From: Chloroflexi bacterium UBA6077
Lineage (GTDB): Bacteria > Chloroflexota > UBA6077
Direction: 5' to 3'
NCBI GenBank assembly: GCA_002436065.1
Contig: DIXP01000079.1
Coordinates: 1-64,000 of the forward strand
Length of the DNA stretch: 64,000 bases
In this document: positions 23,261 to 31,703 of the stretch, piece after piece
Layout of the letters: each line of letters begins with the position of its first letter
Numbering within the stretch: position 1 is the stretch's first letter
Position numbers and translations under genes: made by a program
Notes under the pieces: generated by a model
Seen by the model: the letters and a program-made list of their open reading frames with translations, nothing else
Told to the model about the DNA's origin: nothing
Databases searched by the model: none

Positions 23261-25407
23261 GTCGTTGCCTCCGCCGCCAATAGATCTTCGTCGCACAGGG
23301 CATCCACCATGGCGTCGTACTGCTCCAGGGTCCAGCCCTTCAACTCCACGGCGCCCCTGGGGCAGACTGCCACGCAGGAGCCGCAGCCCTTGCATAGAGC
23401 AGGGTTGACCTTCGCCGTCCGTGCCGCCGCCCCCGCAGCATTGCCTTCGCGGCCAGCCAAGGAGATGGCTCCCTCGTAGCCGCAGGCCTCGATGCACTCC
23501 CCGCAGCCGTCGCACTTCGACGAGTCGACCGCGGCCACGAAGGGGTCCAGCTCCACGTAGCCGCGGGAGAGGATTGTGGCGGCCTTGACCGCCGCAGCTG
23601 AGGCGGCGGCAGCGCTTTCCGTAATGTCCTTGGGGCCCTGGACGGTGCCGGCCAGCAGCAGCCCATTCACCGCCACCTCCACCGGCCGCAGCTTCGGATG
23701 GACCTCCAGCAGGTAGCCGTCGGAGCCTACCGGCAGCTTGAGCATCGACACCAGGTCGTCCACCTTCCGGGGAACCATCCCCACCGCGAGCACCACGAGG
23801 TCCACCGGCACCTCCATCTCCTCGCCCCAGGTCAGCCGGTCCTTCACCCTCACTACCACAGGATGCTCGGATCCCTCGGGTGACCTCTCCACCAGGGGCG
23901 CTTCCTCCGGGGCGTAGCGGAAGAAGAGGGTGCCGTTGCGGCTGGCATCCTCGTAGTACTGCTCGTGGTCCCGACCGTAGGTACGGATGTCGCGATAGAA
24001 GTCGAAGACGTTGACCTCTGGGAACAGCTCCTTCAGTTCGTTGGCGGCCTGCAGGGTTGCCGTGCAGCACACCCGCGAGCAGTACTCGTTGAGGGGCTGT
24101 CCGTCACGAGGCTCGTGGATGCCCTCGATCTGCCGGCTGCCGACGCAGTGTATGAGGGCGATGTTGCGGACGGGACGGCCGTGCCAGACCAACTCCCTCC
24201 GAGAGACGCCGAGTTCCCTCTCCCTCTGAGAGAGGGTCAGGGCGAGGACTGGCTTGGCAGGCGCCCCAACTGACCCCTCACCCCGACCCTCTCCCGCGGG
24301 GAGAGGGAGACCGGACTCACTTCTCGCGGCTGCAAGGAGGCGGATCAGCTGGGGGAGGGTGACCACCTCGGGCAGCTCCTGGTAGCCGTACTCTCCGGGG
24401 TCGGGCTCGTAGTGCTCGAACCCGGTGGCGACGACGATGGAGCCCGCCTCCAGGTCGAGGACCGTGGGCTCCAGGTTCAGGTCGATGGCCCCGCCGGCCA
24501 CCTCTGCGCAGCGCCCGCAGCGGCTGCAGGCCTGCCAATCGATGGCCGGCGTGGAGGGGTAGCAGCCGTCGTGGGACCGGTATATCGCCTTGCGGGGGGC
24601 GAGCTCGTACTCGTGCTCGTTGGGCAGTTCCACCGGGCAGACTGCTGCCGCGGTTTCCATGGCGGCGAATCCCTCCGACACTCCCCGCGGTCGCTGGCGC
24701 ACCTTCAGCCGGAAGTTGCCCACATAGCCCTCGGCGGCAACGATCTCGGCGTTGGTGAGAACCTCCACTCTGGGGCTCTCCACCACCTCCTGGATCAGCG
24801 GGTTCAGCAGCCCCAGCGCATCCTCCTCCGTGGGGTAGACCCGGTCTAGCCTGGCCACGTTCCCACCGAGGAAGGGCGTTCTCTCCACCAGGGTAACGTT
24901 GATTCCGTAAGCGGCCAGGTCTCGGGCAGCCTTGAGGCCGCTGACCCCGCCGCCGACCACCACCGCGTTGCGCCGGCCGTCCACCCGAATCGGCTCCAGT
25001 GGCTCCAGCCTCTGCGCCTTGGCCACGGCAGCCGCCACCAACCGAGTCGCCTTATCGGTGGCAGATCCTCGTTCGTGGGTGACCCAGCTCACTTGCTCAC
25101 GGATGTTGGCGTGCTCGTACAGATAGGGGTTGAGGCCGGCTCGACGGACGGCGCTCCTGAAAGTCTGCTCGTGCAGCCTAGGTGAGCAGGAGGCGACGAC
25201 CACCCGTGTGAGTCCTTCTCGCCGGATGTCCTCCTGAATCAGCCCCTGGCCCGGATCGGAGCACATGAATGTGTGGGTCCGCGCCACCACCACGCCGGGG
25301 ATGCGAGCGACCCTCTCGGCAACCTGCTGGACATCCACCTTGTCGGAGATGTTGCCCCCGCAGTGGCATACGTATACTCCCACCCTCGCTTCGCGGTCGT
25401 TATTCAT
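23257..25407 (-). CDS. qmoB: QmoB: HdrA-like flavoprotein
   Basis: 716 residues. HdrA N-terminal domain (VGVYVCHCGGNISDKVDVQQ), FAD-binding VVGGGVSGLKAARDLAAYG (about residue 150), the HdrA-specific CVGSRQIEG and EYCSRVCCTATLQ, and a C-terminal two-cluster ferredoxin (CDGCGECIEACGYEGA, CKGCGSCVAVCPRGA). Desulfovibrio QmoB carries an MvhD domain at its end; here that domain is a separate gene (26761-27171). Residues about 367-398 are encoded by a palindromic repeat inserted in frame. The internal cluster motif CSRCGRCAEVAGG lacks the usual last cysteine. ATG 25407 has GGGGAG upstream and overlaps the qmoA end by 8 bases. Confidence 0.85.
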   Translation of the reverse strand: MNNDREARVGVYVCHCGGNISDKVDVQQVAERVARIPGVVVARTHTFMCSDPGQGLIQEDIRREGLTRVVVASCSPRLHEQTFRSAVRRAGLNPYLYEHANIREQVSWVTHERGSATDKATRLVAAAVAKAQRLEPLEPIRVDGRRNAVVVGGGVSGLKAARDLAAYGINVTLVERTPFLGGNVARLDRVYPTEEDALGLLNPLIQEVVESPRVEVLTNAEIVAAEGYVGNFRLKVRQRPRGVSEGFAAMETAAAVCPVELPNEHEYELAPRKAIYRSHDGCYPSTPAIDWQACSRCGRCAEVAGGAIDLNLEPTVLDLEAGSIVVATGFEHYEPDPGEYGYQELPEVVTLPQLIRLLAAARSESGLPLPAGEGRGEGSVGAPAKPVLALTLSQRERELGVSRRELVWHGRPVRNIALIHCVGSRQIEGIHEPRDGQPLNEYCSRVCCTATLQAANELKELFPEVNVFDFYRDIRTYGRDHEQYYEDASRNGTLFFRYAPEEAPLVERSPEGSEHPVVVRVKDRLTWGEEMEVPVDLVVLAVGMVPRKVDDLVSMLKLPVGSDGYLLEVHPKLRPVEVAVNGLLLAGTVQGPKDITESAAAASAAAVKAATILSRGYVELDPFVAAVDSSKCDGCGECIEACGYEGAISLAGREGNAAGAAARTAKVNPALCKGCGSCVAVCPRGAVELKGWTLEQYDAMVDALCDEDLLAAEATT
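24216..24307. repeat. Palindromic element inserted in frame within qmoB
   Basis: Two hairpins bound the segment: CCCTCTCCCTCTGAGAGAGG(G) at 24216-24236 and CCCTCTCCCGCGGGGAGAGG(G) at about 24287-24307. The translated stretch is low-complexity (LPLPAGEGRGEG, then LTLSQRERE) and interrupts a region where HdrA proteins normally run directly from the LPQLIRLL helix to ELVWHGRPV. Similar LTLSQRERE-type peptides are known as translations of widespread intergenic palindromes. Confidence 0.7.
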
Positions 25408-26758
25408 GGGATCGCTCCCCTGTGGTTGCCAACTCTGTGGCCCGCTCGACTGGGGCATCCCTCTCCGCCTCGCTCCGCAGCGACCTGAGGAAGATAGATG
25501 CCTCCATGGCGGCAGAGCCGCCCTCCAAGATGGAGTCCACGATGTCCTTGGGCCCTGCGGCGGTCCCGGCCACGAAGATGCCGTCGCTTTCCGTCAGGGT
25601 TGGACGCAGCTTGGACTGGGGCAGATGGATGAAACCATCAGCCGACGACGACACTGGGGACACGCCGTCGGGTCTCCAGCCTGGCAGCATGCCGGTAGAG
25701 AGGACCACCAGGTCGTGCGCGCGCTCCCTGGCCACGCCGTCCTCCTCGACCATCTCCACACGCACCACCGGACTCCCGTCCTCGCCCCCCCGTATGCGGG
25801 CCACCTTGCCCTTGACGAACTCGATGCCCATAGCCTGAGCGTTCTGGTAGAACTGCTCGTAGCCCTTCCCGAAGGCCCGGATGTCCATATAGTAGATCGT
25901 GATGTCCGCCAGGGGGAGGGCTCCGGAGAGCAGCATCGCCTGCTTGATGGCGTACATGCAGCAGACGCGGGAGCAGTAGGGCACTCCCAGACTCTGGTCC
26001 CGAGATCCCGCGCACTGGACGTAGGCGATGGACTCCGGAACCTTCCCATCGGAGGGGCGGAGCATCCGGCCGTAGGGGCCGTGGGGCGCCAGCAGCCGCT
26101 CCATCTGGAGGGCCGTGAGCACGTTAGGTATCCGGTCGTAGCCGTACTGGGGCTTGGCGGTCGGCGGGGTCAGCTCGAAGCCGGTGGCGAGGATCACGGT
26201 CTTCGCCTCTACCGCTACCTCCTCTGGCTTCTGGGAGAAGTCCACCGCCCCAGCGGGACATACCTTTTCGCACTTGCCACACAGGACGCAACTCTCCATA
26301 TCCAGCAGGGCGACCTGTGGTATGGCGTTGGTGAAGGGCACGTAGGCCGCCCTGCGGGCGCCCAATCCGCCTTCAAAGGCGTGAGGTACCGTGACCGGAC
26401 AGCCATACTCGCACTGCCGGCAGCCGATGCAGAGATCCTCATCCACGTAGCGCGGCTTCTTCTCGACCCTCGCGAGGTAGCGGCCGGGCTCTCCCTCGAT
26501 CGATTTCAACTCCGCGTAGGTGAGCAGGGCTACGTTGGGGTGGTGGGCAGCGGCTGCCATCTTGGGCGTGGTGATGCAGCTCGAGCAGTCCAGTGTGGGG
26601 AAGACCTTGCTGAGCGATATCATCTTCCCACCGATGCTCGGTTCCTTCTCCACCAGGGCGACTGTGAAGCCTTGGTCGGCGAGGTCGACGGCTGTCTGCA
26701 GGCCGCCGATCCCTCCGCCCACCACCAGTGCGTCCACACTCAAGGGGTTCATGTTCAT
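25400..26758 (-). CDS. qmoA: QmoA: HdrA-like flavoprotein
   Basis: 452 residues. FAD-binding VVGGGIGGLQTAVDLADQG lies near the N-terminus, followed by CSSCITTPKM, two [4Fe-4S] motifs (CIGCRQCEYGCPVT, CVLCGKCEKVCPAG) and the HdrA segment CAGSRDQ...PYCSRVCCMYAIKQ. The length is as expected for QmoA, which lacks the terminal ferredoxin of QmoB. It is thought to exchange electrons between APS reductase and the membrane subunit QmoC. ATG 26758 begins 2 bases after the stop of the MvhD-like gene. Confidence 0.85.
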   Translation of the reverse strand: MNMNPLSVDALVVGGGIGGLQTAVDLADQGFTVALVEKEPSIGGKMISLSKVFPTLDCSSCITTPKMAAAAHHPNVALLTYAELKSIEGEPGRYLARVEKKPRYVDEDLCIGCRQCEYGCPVTVPHAFEGGLGARRAAYVPFTNAIPQVALLDMESCVLCGKCEKVCPAGAVDFSQKPEEVAVEAKTVILATGFELTPPTAKPQYGYDRIPNVLTALQMERLLAPHGPYGRMLRPSDGKVPESIAYVQCAGSRDQSLGVPYCSRVCCMYAIKQAMLLSGALPLADITIYYMDIRAFGKGYEQFYQNAQAMGIEFVKGKVARIRGGEDGSPVVRVEMVEEDGVARERAHDLVVLSTGMLPGWRPDGVSPVSSSADGFIHLPQSKLRPTLTESDGIFVAGTAAGPKDIVDSILEGGSAAMEASIFLRSLRSEAERDAPVERATELATTGERSHE

Positions 26759-26760
26759 CG

Positions 26761-27171
26761 TTAGGCTGCCCTCAACTGCTGGAGCAGGTTGTTCATCTGG
26801 TTGACCTCCTTCAGGAAAGCCCCAGAGCACACCGTGCAGATGGATGTCAGCCGGAGGCGCCTGGGATCGATCCCCATCCCCTTCATTGTCCTGTAGAGGC
26901 CATCGACTCGAGCCGCCAAACGCTTGTAGGCACTCTCGTAGGGGCAGTCGGTCCCGCAGGCCATGACGATGACCCCTCCGATCCCCTTCTCGAAGCAGCG
27001 CAGGTAGAACTGCTCCGGAAAGAGGACCGGGGCAGGAACCCGCATCACGTAGACGTTGGCGGGGTAGCTCATGTGGGCCTGACCCACGGTGTCCGCGCCG
27101 GGGTAGGCGCAGGACTCCGTGGCCAGCACCAGGATCCTATCGGTGGCGGGCTTGATAGTGGCCTCGGCCAT
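26761..27171 (-). CDS. MvhD/FlpD-like hydrogenase iron-sulfur subunit
   Basis: 136 residues of the methyl-viologen-reducing hydrogenase delta family: RILVLATESCAYPGADTVGQ, RVPAPVLFPEQFYLRCFEKG, MACGTDCPYESAYKR and ICTVCSGAFLKEVNQM. The conserved cysteines bind a [2Fe-2S] cluster and pass electrons to HdrA. In canonical QmoB this domain is fused to the C-terminus; here it precedes qmoA. Whether it docks on QmoA or QmoB is not apparent from sequence. Confidence 0.9.
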   Translation of the reverse strand: MAEATIKPATDRILVLATESCAYPGADTVGQAHMSYPANVYVMRVPAPVLFPEQFYLRCFEKGIGGVIVMACGTDCPYESAYKRLAARVDGLYRTMKGMGIDPRRLRLTSICTVCSGAFLKEVNQMNNLLQQLRAA

Positions 27172-27176
27172 GGCAG

Positions 27177-27425
27177 CTACTTCTTTCGCCGCACGAAGAT
27201 GCGCTCGTAACCCTCACCCTCGAGGTCGCCGAGGTGCTCATGGCCGACCTTCTTGGCCCAGAGGGGTATGTCTTTCTTGGTGCCGGCGTCGTTGGACCAG
27301 ATCTCCAGGACGCCACCCACGGGCACGGAGCCGATCGCCTTCTTCGCTTCCAGCAGGGGGCCCGGACAGGCGCTGCCCCTTGCGTCTACTACCTTTGCCT
27401 CGAGGTTGTTCAGGTCAACAGCCAT
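27177..27425 (-). CDS. tusA: TusA family sulfur carrier
   Basis: 82 residues with the signature CPGP motif in VVDARGSACPGPLLEAKKAI; the cysteine carries persulfide. TusA relatives deliver sulfur in tRNA thiolation and in dissimilatory sulfur metabolism. Its location between DsrE2-like and Qmo genes favours the dissimilatory role. It starts 18 bases after the dsrE2-like gene. Confidence 0.9.
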   Translation of the reverse strand: MAVDLNNLEAKVVDARGSACPGPLLEAKKAIGSVPVGGVLEIWSNDAGTKKDIPLWAKKVGHEHLGDLEGEGYERIFVRRKK

Positions 27426-27443
27426 CTTTTCTCTCCTTCTCCG

Positions 27444-27971
27444 CTAAATGAACAGGGTGGTCTTGCTCTCGTCGGCGGCGGCGAGGAAGCTCGCGACGCC
27501 ACCATACTCCACGCCCTCGATCAGCTCTTCGGGCTTGATTCCCATCACGTCCATGGACATAGTGCAGACGACCAGCTTGACGCCCTGCTCCCTGGCAGTC
27601 TCCATCAGCTTGGGCAGGCTGTAGACGTTCTTCTGAGCCATCACCTGCTTCATCATCATGGTGCCCATGCCGCCCATATTCATCTTGGAAAGCTTCAGCT
27701 TGCCGGCGCCGCGGGGCATCATCCAGCCGAACATCGACTCCACCAGGCTTTTCTTTACCTTCACGGGCTCGGGTCGGCGAAGGACGTTCAGCCCCCAGAA
27801 GGTGAAGAACATGGTCACAGGGGTGTCCATGGCGGCGGCGCCATTGGCGATGATGAAAGCGGCGAGGACTTTGTCCAGGTCTCCTGAGAAGACGACCATG
27901 GACAGCCCATCAGTGCGGCTCTCGTCCTCGCCCTCGGGGGCAGGGTTCTGCTCGATCTCTTCTACGGCCAT
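27444..27971 (-). CDS. DsrE2-like (DsrE/DsrF superfamily) protein
   Basis: 175 residues. MVVFSGDLDKVLAAFIIANG, TMFFTFWGLNVLR and a Met/Gly-rich region (MNMGGMGTMMMKQVMAQ) are followed by VKLVVCTMSMDVMGIKPEEL, in which Cys occupies the position of the persulfide-binding residue of the DsrE family. DsrE2 proteins of this COG2210 type are often hydrophobic and act with TusA and rhodanese-like proteins. ATG 27971 has GGGAGGAG upstream; the longer frame to 28055 would run through a leader hairpin. It is the first gene of the Qmo operon. Confidence 0.85.
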   Translation of the reverse strand: MAVEEIEQNPAPEGEDESRTDGLSMVVFSGDLDKVLAAFIIANGAAAMDTPVTMFFTFWGLNVLRRPEPVKVKKSLVESMFGWMMPRGAGKLKLSKMNMGGMGTMMMKQVMAQKNVYSLPKLMETAREQGVKLVVCTMSMDVMGIKPEELIEGVEYGGVASFLAAADESKTTLFI

Positions 27972-28018
27972 CTCTCTCCTCCCACAAAAAAAACGGCATG
28001 TCTGCGGGTAGTGGGAAA

Positions 28019-28041
28019 CCGCCCGCAACCGTCGCGGGCGG
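28019..28041 (-). promoter_or_regulatory. GC-rich leader hairpin of the dsrE2-qmo operon
   Basis: CCGCCCGC and GCGGGCGG form a perfect 8-bp stem in the putative leader, followed on the minus strand by a run of eight T at 27986-27993 just before the ribosome site. The hairpin-to-T-run distance is too long for a simple terminator; a role in attenuation or mRNA stability is possible. Confidence 0.4.
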
Positions 28042-28078
28042 GCCCGGCCACCCATCAGCCAAGCCTCTTGCCGACCAG

Positions 28079-28108
28079 ACTATACCATAGGGGGGCATAG
28101 TAAGTCAA
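28079..28108 (-). promoter_or_regulatory. Putative sigma-70-type promoter of the dsrE2-qmo operon
   Basis: On the minus strand, TTGACT (28103-28108) and TATAGT (28079-28084) are separated by 18 bp. Transcription would begin near 28072, giving a leader of about 100 bases before ATG 27971. Confidence 0.5.
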
Positions 28109-28611
28109 TACCAGGGTAGGGTATAGGTGCCCATCGGCTTTACAGGGGAGCCTGGTGGCGCAATGTCTCCCGCGCTGAAGCAATCGGGCTGAGACGCTGA
28201 AGCACCCTGAAGGGCGCTAGATACGCAGTCCCATGGTTCCATCTCGTAGGGAAGGGGTTTATCCCCTTCCGCCCACGGGACGTGGACGCGCGACGTTGCC
28301 CATCCCTTACCGCCGTGCCCGCCATCGCCGGGCGGCAGGGGACAAGCCCCCGCCCTACATCAGCAACGATGCACCGGGGGAGGGCGCTTCAGCGTCCTTG
28401 AGTGCCTCAGCCTGGTCCGTCTACGGTCAGGCGACAAGGCTCATACCATCCCGGAAGTGTGGTTGCGCCCGCAGGGTAAGAGGGGCAGAAAGGCTCGTCT
28501 TTACGGACGGGACAGCACCCTTCGGCCTTTCTTTGTGGTTGTCGAGCCATTTCTTGAGTGGAGGTGACGCCGCCGACGTTGCTGAGGAGCACGAGCAGTC
28601 GGAGCAGCGTT
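28109..28611. other. Gene-free interval between qmo promoter and feoB
   Basis: About 500 bases containing a REPIN-like element (28246-28358) and no credible gene. The long minus-strand open frame that crosses it is the antisense shadow of feoB extended. Confidence 0.55.
28246..28358. repeat. REPIN-like 113-bp element, copy B
   Basis: It starts GTAGGGAAGGGGTTTATCCC and ends in the inverted form (GGGGACAAGCCCCCGCCCTAC). It has the same 113-bp length as the copies at 22864 and 44675, and similar internal sequence (GACGCGCGACGTTGCCCA). Confidence 0.8.
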
Positions 28612-30669
28612 CTAGAGCCCCCAGCCCAGAAGTCTCATTAGCTGGTAGGTGAGGATACCCACCAGCAGCGATAGGGCCAGCTGGTACAGCACGGACAGCG
28701 ATGTCCAGAGCCAGCTTTTCGTCTGGTTCAGCATCGCGGCCACAGTGGAAGAGCAGGGGATGAATGTGACTTGTAAGACCAGGTAGGCGAGGGCCGACGC
28801 CTGGGTCAGCATCTGCGGCAGGGCGGAGACCAGGCCAGCCTCCTCTCCACCTGTGCTCAGCACCGCCATGCTGGCCAGGGCGTTCTCTTTGGCGACGAAG
28901 CTGGTCAGCAGCGCCACCATCATCCGCCAGTCCAGCCCCATAAGCGCACCCAGCGGCTCCAGGTAGCGTCCAATGGAGGCCAGGTAGCTCTCCTGGATGT
29001 TGCCGGAGGGTTGGTCCGCAAGCAGCCATATGACCACCGAGACGGCCAGGATCACCGTGCCTGCTCGCACCAGGAACTCCTTGATGCTCTGCCAGGTCTG
29101 CACCACCATCGATCGCCAGTTGGGGATGTGGTAGAGAGGCAGTTCCATGATGAGCGCCGGACGGTCGCCGTGGGGTATGGCACGGTCGAACAGCAGTCCG
29201 GTGAGGGTTAGCAGGACGAGGTTCAGGGTCACCAGTCCCCAGGTGACGAGGGGCGCAGCCTCCCCGAAGAGGGCGCCGGCGATGAACATCAGCACCACCA
29301 TACGGCCGCTGCAGGGGATCAGAGGGATCAGCAGCACCGTCAGCAGTCGGGCGCGAGCCGAGTCGATCAGGCGGGTGCCGAAGACGGCAGGGACGTTGCA
29401 GCCGAAGCCCAGGAAGAGGGGAACCAGCGACTCCCCGTGGAGACCGAGCCGGTGCATGAATCGATCGCCCACGAAGGCTGCTCTCGCGGTGTACCCGACC
29501 TGCTGCAGGAAGGCCATGCCGACGAAGAAGACGACCAGTATAGGTAGCAGGGAGAGGACTGTTCCGACCCCTCTCAGCATACCCTCCACTATCAGGCCCG
29601 ATACCCAGGTGGGGGTGCCTGCCAGGGAAGCCTCCAGCACACGGCCCAACAGGGTGACCAACCGGTCCAGCAGTTCCACCAAGGGGATCGCTATCAGGTA
29701 AACCATCCAGAAGAGGGTGGACAGTATGCCGAGCAACAGCGCCGGGCCGAGCAGTGAGTGGGTGGCCACCCGGTCCAACCTCTCCGTCAGCGATACGGCA
29801 CCGTGATGGGGTCGAAAGAGGGCGGCGCGGATCATCCTCTCGATCCATTCGTAGCGCGCGCTGGCGATGGAGACCACCGCGTCCTCGTTCTCTCTGAGGA
29901 GGGCGTGAAGCCTACCCCACCGCCTATCTGGCAGGGCAGCTTGGGCGAGCTTGGTGATCTCCCTGTCTCCCTCGAGCAGCTTTGTCGCCGCCCATCGGCG
30001 GGGGAAGGGGGGGATAGCCGTCTCGGCGAGGATGGTCTCCACCTGGTCCAGCAGCGACTGGAGCGCGGGATCGGGGTTGGGGGGCTGTGGAGAGTAGGGC
30101 AGCTCCCCTTCCGCAACCTGGACAACTGCCTCCAGCAGCTCCTGGATTCCGTCGCCCCGATTGGCCACCATGGCCACTACCGGTACCCCCAACGCGGCCT
30201 GTAGGACGTGCTCCTCGATTCGCGTTCCGCTGCTGGCCGCCGCGTCCATCATGTTTATGGCTACCACCACCGGCACCGGCAGCTCCAGCGCCTCAGATAC
30301 CAGGTAGAGGCCGCGCTCAAGGTTGGTGGCGTTCAGCATCACCACGAGGGTGTCCGGCTGCTCCTTCACCAGGTAGTCGCGGGCCACCTGCTCATCCGGG
30401 GAGTTAGAGGTGAGGCTGTATACGGAGGGGAGTTCAACCATCTCCAGCAGGATGCCGTCCCGGCGATGGATGCCGGATCGGATCTCCACCGTGGTGCCGG
30501 GCCAGTTTCCGGCATGTGTCGACAGCCCCGCCAGCAGGTCGAAGAGGGTGGTCTTTCCAACGTAGGGCGGGCCCATCAGGGCTACAGAGAGGGTCTTCCT
30601 GGGCTCCGGTATTCTAGCCGAGACCGTTTCCAGCGGGCTGTGCTCAGCTGGAACCATTCTTGGACCCAC
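28612..30669 (-). CDS. feoB: FeoB-type ferrous iron transporter
   Basis: 685 residues. An N-terminal G domain (G1 MGPPYVGKTTLF, G2 GNWPGTTVE, G4 NMMD) is followed by a helical insertion and a polytopic membrane part with the conserved segments VGYTARAAFVGDRFMHRLGL, GFGCNVPAVFGTR, IPLIPCSGRM and VTFIPCSSTVAAML. It imports Fe2+. The G3 motif reads ELPSVYSL where most FeoB proteins have DLPGxYSL, a notable substitution in the switch region. Start uncertain: GTG 30669 or ATG 30657, neither with a strong ribosome site. It overlaps the end of the DtxR-FeoA regulator gene, the likely repressor. Confidence 0.9.
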   Translation of the reverse strand: MGPRMVPAEHSPLETVSARIPEPRKTLSVALMGPPYVGKTTLFDLLAGLSTHAGNWPGTTVEIRSGIHRRDGILLEMVELPSVYSLTSNSPDEQVARDYLVKEQPDTLVVMLNATNLERGLYLVSEALELPVPVVVAINMMDAAASSGTRIEEHVLQAALGVPVVAMVANRGDGIQELLEAVVQVAEGELPYSPQPPNPDPALQSLLDQVETILAETAIPPFPRRWAATKLLEGDREITKLAQAALPDRRWGRLHALLRENEDAVVSIASARYEWIERMIRAALFRPHHGAVSLTERLDRVATHSLLGPALLLGILSTLFWMVYLIAIPLVELLDRLVTLLGRVLEASLAGTPTWVSGLIVEGMLRGVGTVLSLLPILVVFFVGMAFLQQVGYTARAAFVGDRFMHRLGLHGESLVPLFLGFGCNVPAVFGTRLIDSARARLLTVLLIPLIPCSGRMVVLMFIAGALFGEAAPLVTWGLVTLNLVLLTLTGLLFDRAIPHGDRPALIMELPLYHIPNWRSMVVQTWQSIKEFLVRAGTVILAVSVVIWLLADQPSGNIQESYLASIGRYLEPLGALMGLDWRMMVALLTSFVAKENALASMAVLSTGGEEAGLVSALPQMLTQASALAYLVLQVTFIPCSSTVAAMLNQTKSWLWTSLSVLYQLALSLLVGILTYQLMRLLGWGL

Positions 30670-31573
30670 GGGACGGGTGCTGCTGGACGACCTGGATCTT
30701 CTCGGCCTCGCCCCTGCCCAGGGCTACCCGGCTGTCACGCACCAGTACGATCAGGGGACCGCTCTTGGAGTTCCGCTCCATGGTGACCGGGGTGCCGGGA
30801 GTGAAACCGAGGGCGAGACAGCGGCACATCAGGCCGCGGCCGGAGATGAAACGAAGGACGGTAGCTGTCTGCCCGGGGGGCACCTCTGAGAGTGGCACGG
30901 CCATCCGGACTTCCTCAGAGGCTTCGGCCGCCACGCTGATGCTGCTGGCAACCTCAGCCGGGATCTTCCGACTCTCGCCGTCCACCTTGAGGACCGTCTC
31001 GCAACTCCCTGGCACGAGGGCGGTCATCTGGACCAGGGTCCCGGGTTTCAGTCCCAGCTTCTCGACCTCTCGCAGGATGACTGGGTGCTCATCCCTGATC
31101 TTGGCGACGCGACCGGCCTGAGATGGGGCCATCTCGATGAGGGGGATGGTGTCCTCGGTGGAGAGGTCGCCCTCGGGTCCGGGGATCTCGTGTCCATGGG
31201 GGCAGGTTGCGTTCATGCCCACGGCGCGGGCCAGGGTTTGCTCCATCTCAGGGGATGTGGCGTGCTCCAGTTTGCAGGCTTCGTCGTGGACACTGTCCCA
31301 TCGGAAGCCCAGCACGTCGTGTAGGAAGCGTTCCCAGAGGCGGTGGCGGCGCATGACCTTGCGGGCGAGGGACCGCCCCTCTTCGGTCAGGGCGATCTCA
31401 CCCCTGGATGGGTGGCACACCAAGCCTTGTTCGGCCAGCCGGCCCAGCATCTCGGTAGTCGAGGGAGCGGACACATGCCTCTCCCTGGCCAGGGAGGAGG
31501 TGGTGATGCGCTCCCCGCGCTCTTCCAGCTTGCCTATGGCCTCCAGGTACTCCTCGATCTGTTCGCTGGCCAA
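30644..31573 (-). CDS. DtxR-family iron-dependent regulator with C-terminal FeoA domain
   Basis: 309 residues. Winged helix (EQIEEYLEAIGKLEERGERI onward), metal-binding/dimerisation domain (RRHRLWERFLHDVLGF, CPHGHEIP), and a full FeoA/SH3-like tail (CRCLALGFTPGTPVTMERNS). The intact tail distinguishes it from the frameshifted paralogue at 2074-2823. TTG 31573 is supported by GGAGG 5 bases upstream. It overlaps feoB by about 26 bases and is transcribed with it. A DtxR-like box at 31601-31614 lies just before the start, consistent with iron-dependent autoregulation of the regulator-feoB operon. Confidence 0.85.
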   Translation of the reverse strand: MASEQIEEYLEAIGKLEERGERITTSSLARERHVSAPSTTEMLGRLAEQGLVCHPSRGEIALTEEGRSLARKVMRRHRLWERFLHDVLGFRWDSVHDEACKLEHATSPEMEQTLARAVGMNATCPHGHEIPGPEGDLSTEDTIPLIEMAPSQAGRVAKIRDEHPVILREVEKLGLKPGTLVQMTALVPGSCETVLKVDGESRKIPAEVASSISVAAEASEEVRMAVPLSEVPPGQTATVLRFISGRGLMCRCLALGFTPGTPVTMERNSKSGPLIVLVRDSRVALGRGEAEKIQVVQQHPSRGSKNGSS

Positions 31574-31600
31574 GGCCGCCTCCTGTCCGAAGTATCAGAA

Positions 31601-31614
31601 TTAGGGCATGCTAA
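31601..31614. promoter_or_regulatory. DtxR-type operator before the regulator-feoB operon
   Basis: TTAGGGCATGCTAA, matching the boxes at 2839-2852 and 2854-2867 upstream of the paralogous regulator. It is 28 bp from the TTG start. Confidence 0.65.
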
Positions 31615-31703
31615 TTGTAGCATGTTGGGGGTGTAAAGGGAGCATGGCAGATGTAGTCGAAGCCACAGAGGTTTTGGCTACATCCGTAGGATATTCGCTC
31701 GTC

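Noticed and set aside
22973..24070. Long 365-codon frame ending in the wHTH protein
   Set aside because: Only the last 95 codons (from 23260) are protein-like; the rest is an out-of-frame reading of qmoB.
28427..29848. 473-codon minus-strand open frame
   Set aside because: It is out of frame within feoB, rich in Pro/Arg/Gly, and shows no domain; the in-register FeoB frame (28612-30669) is unmistakable.
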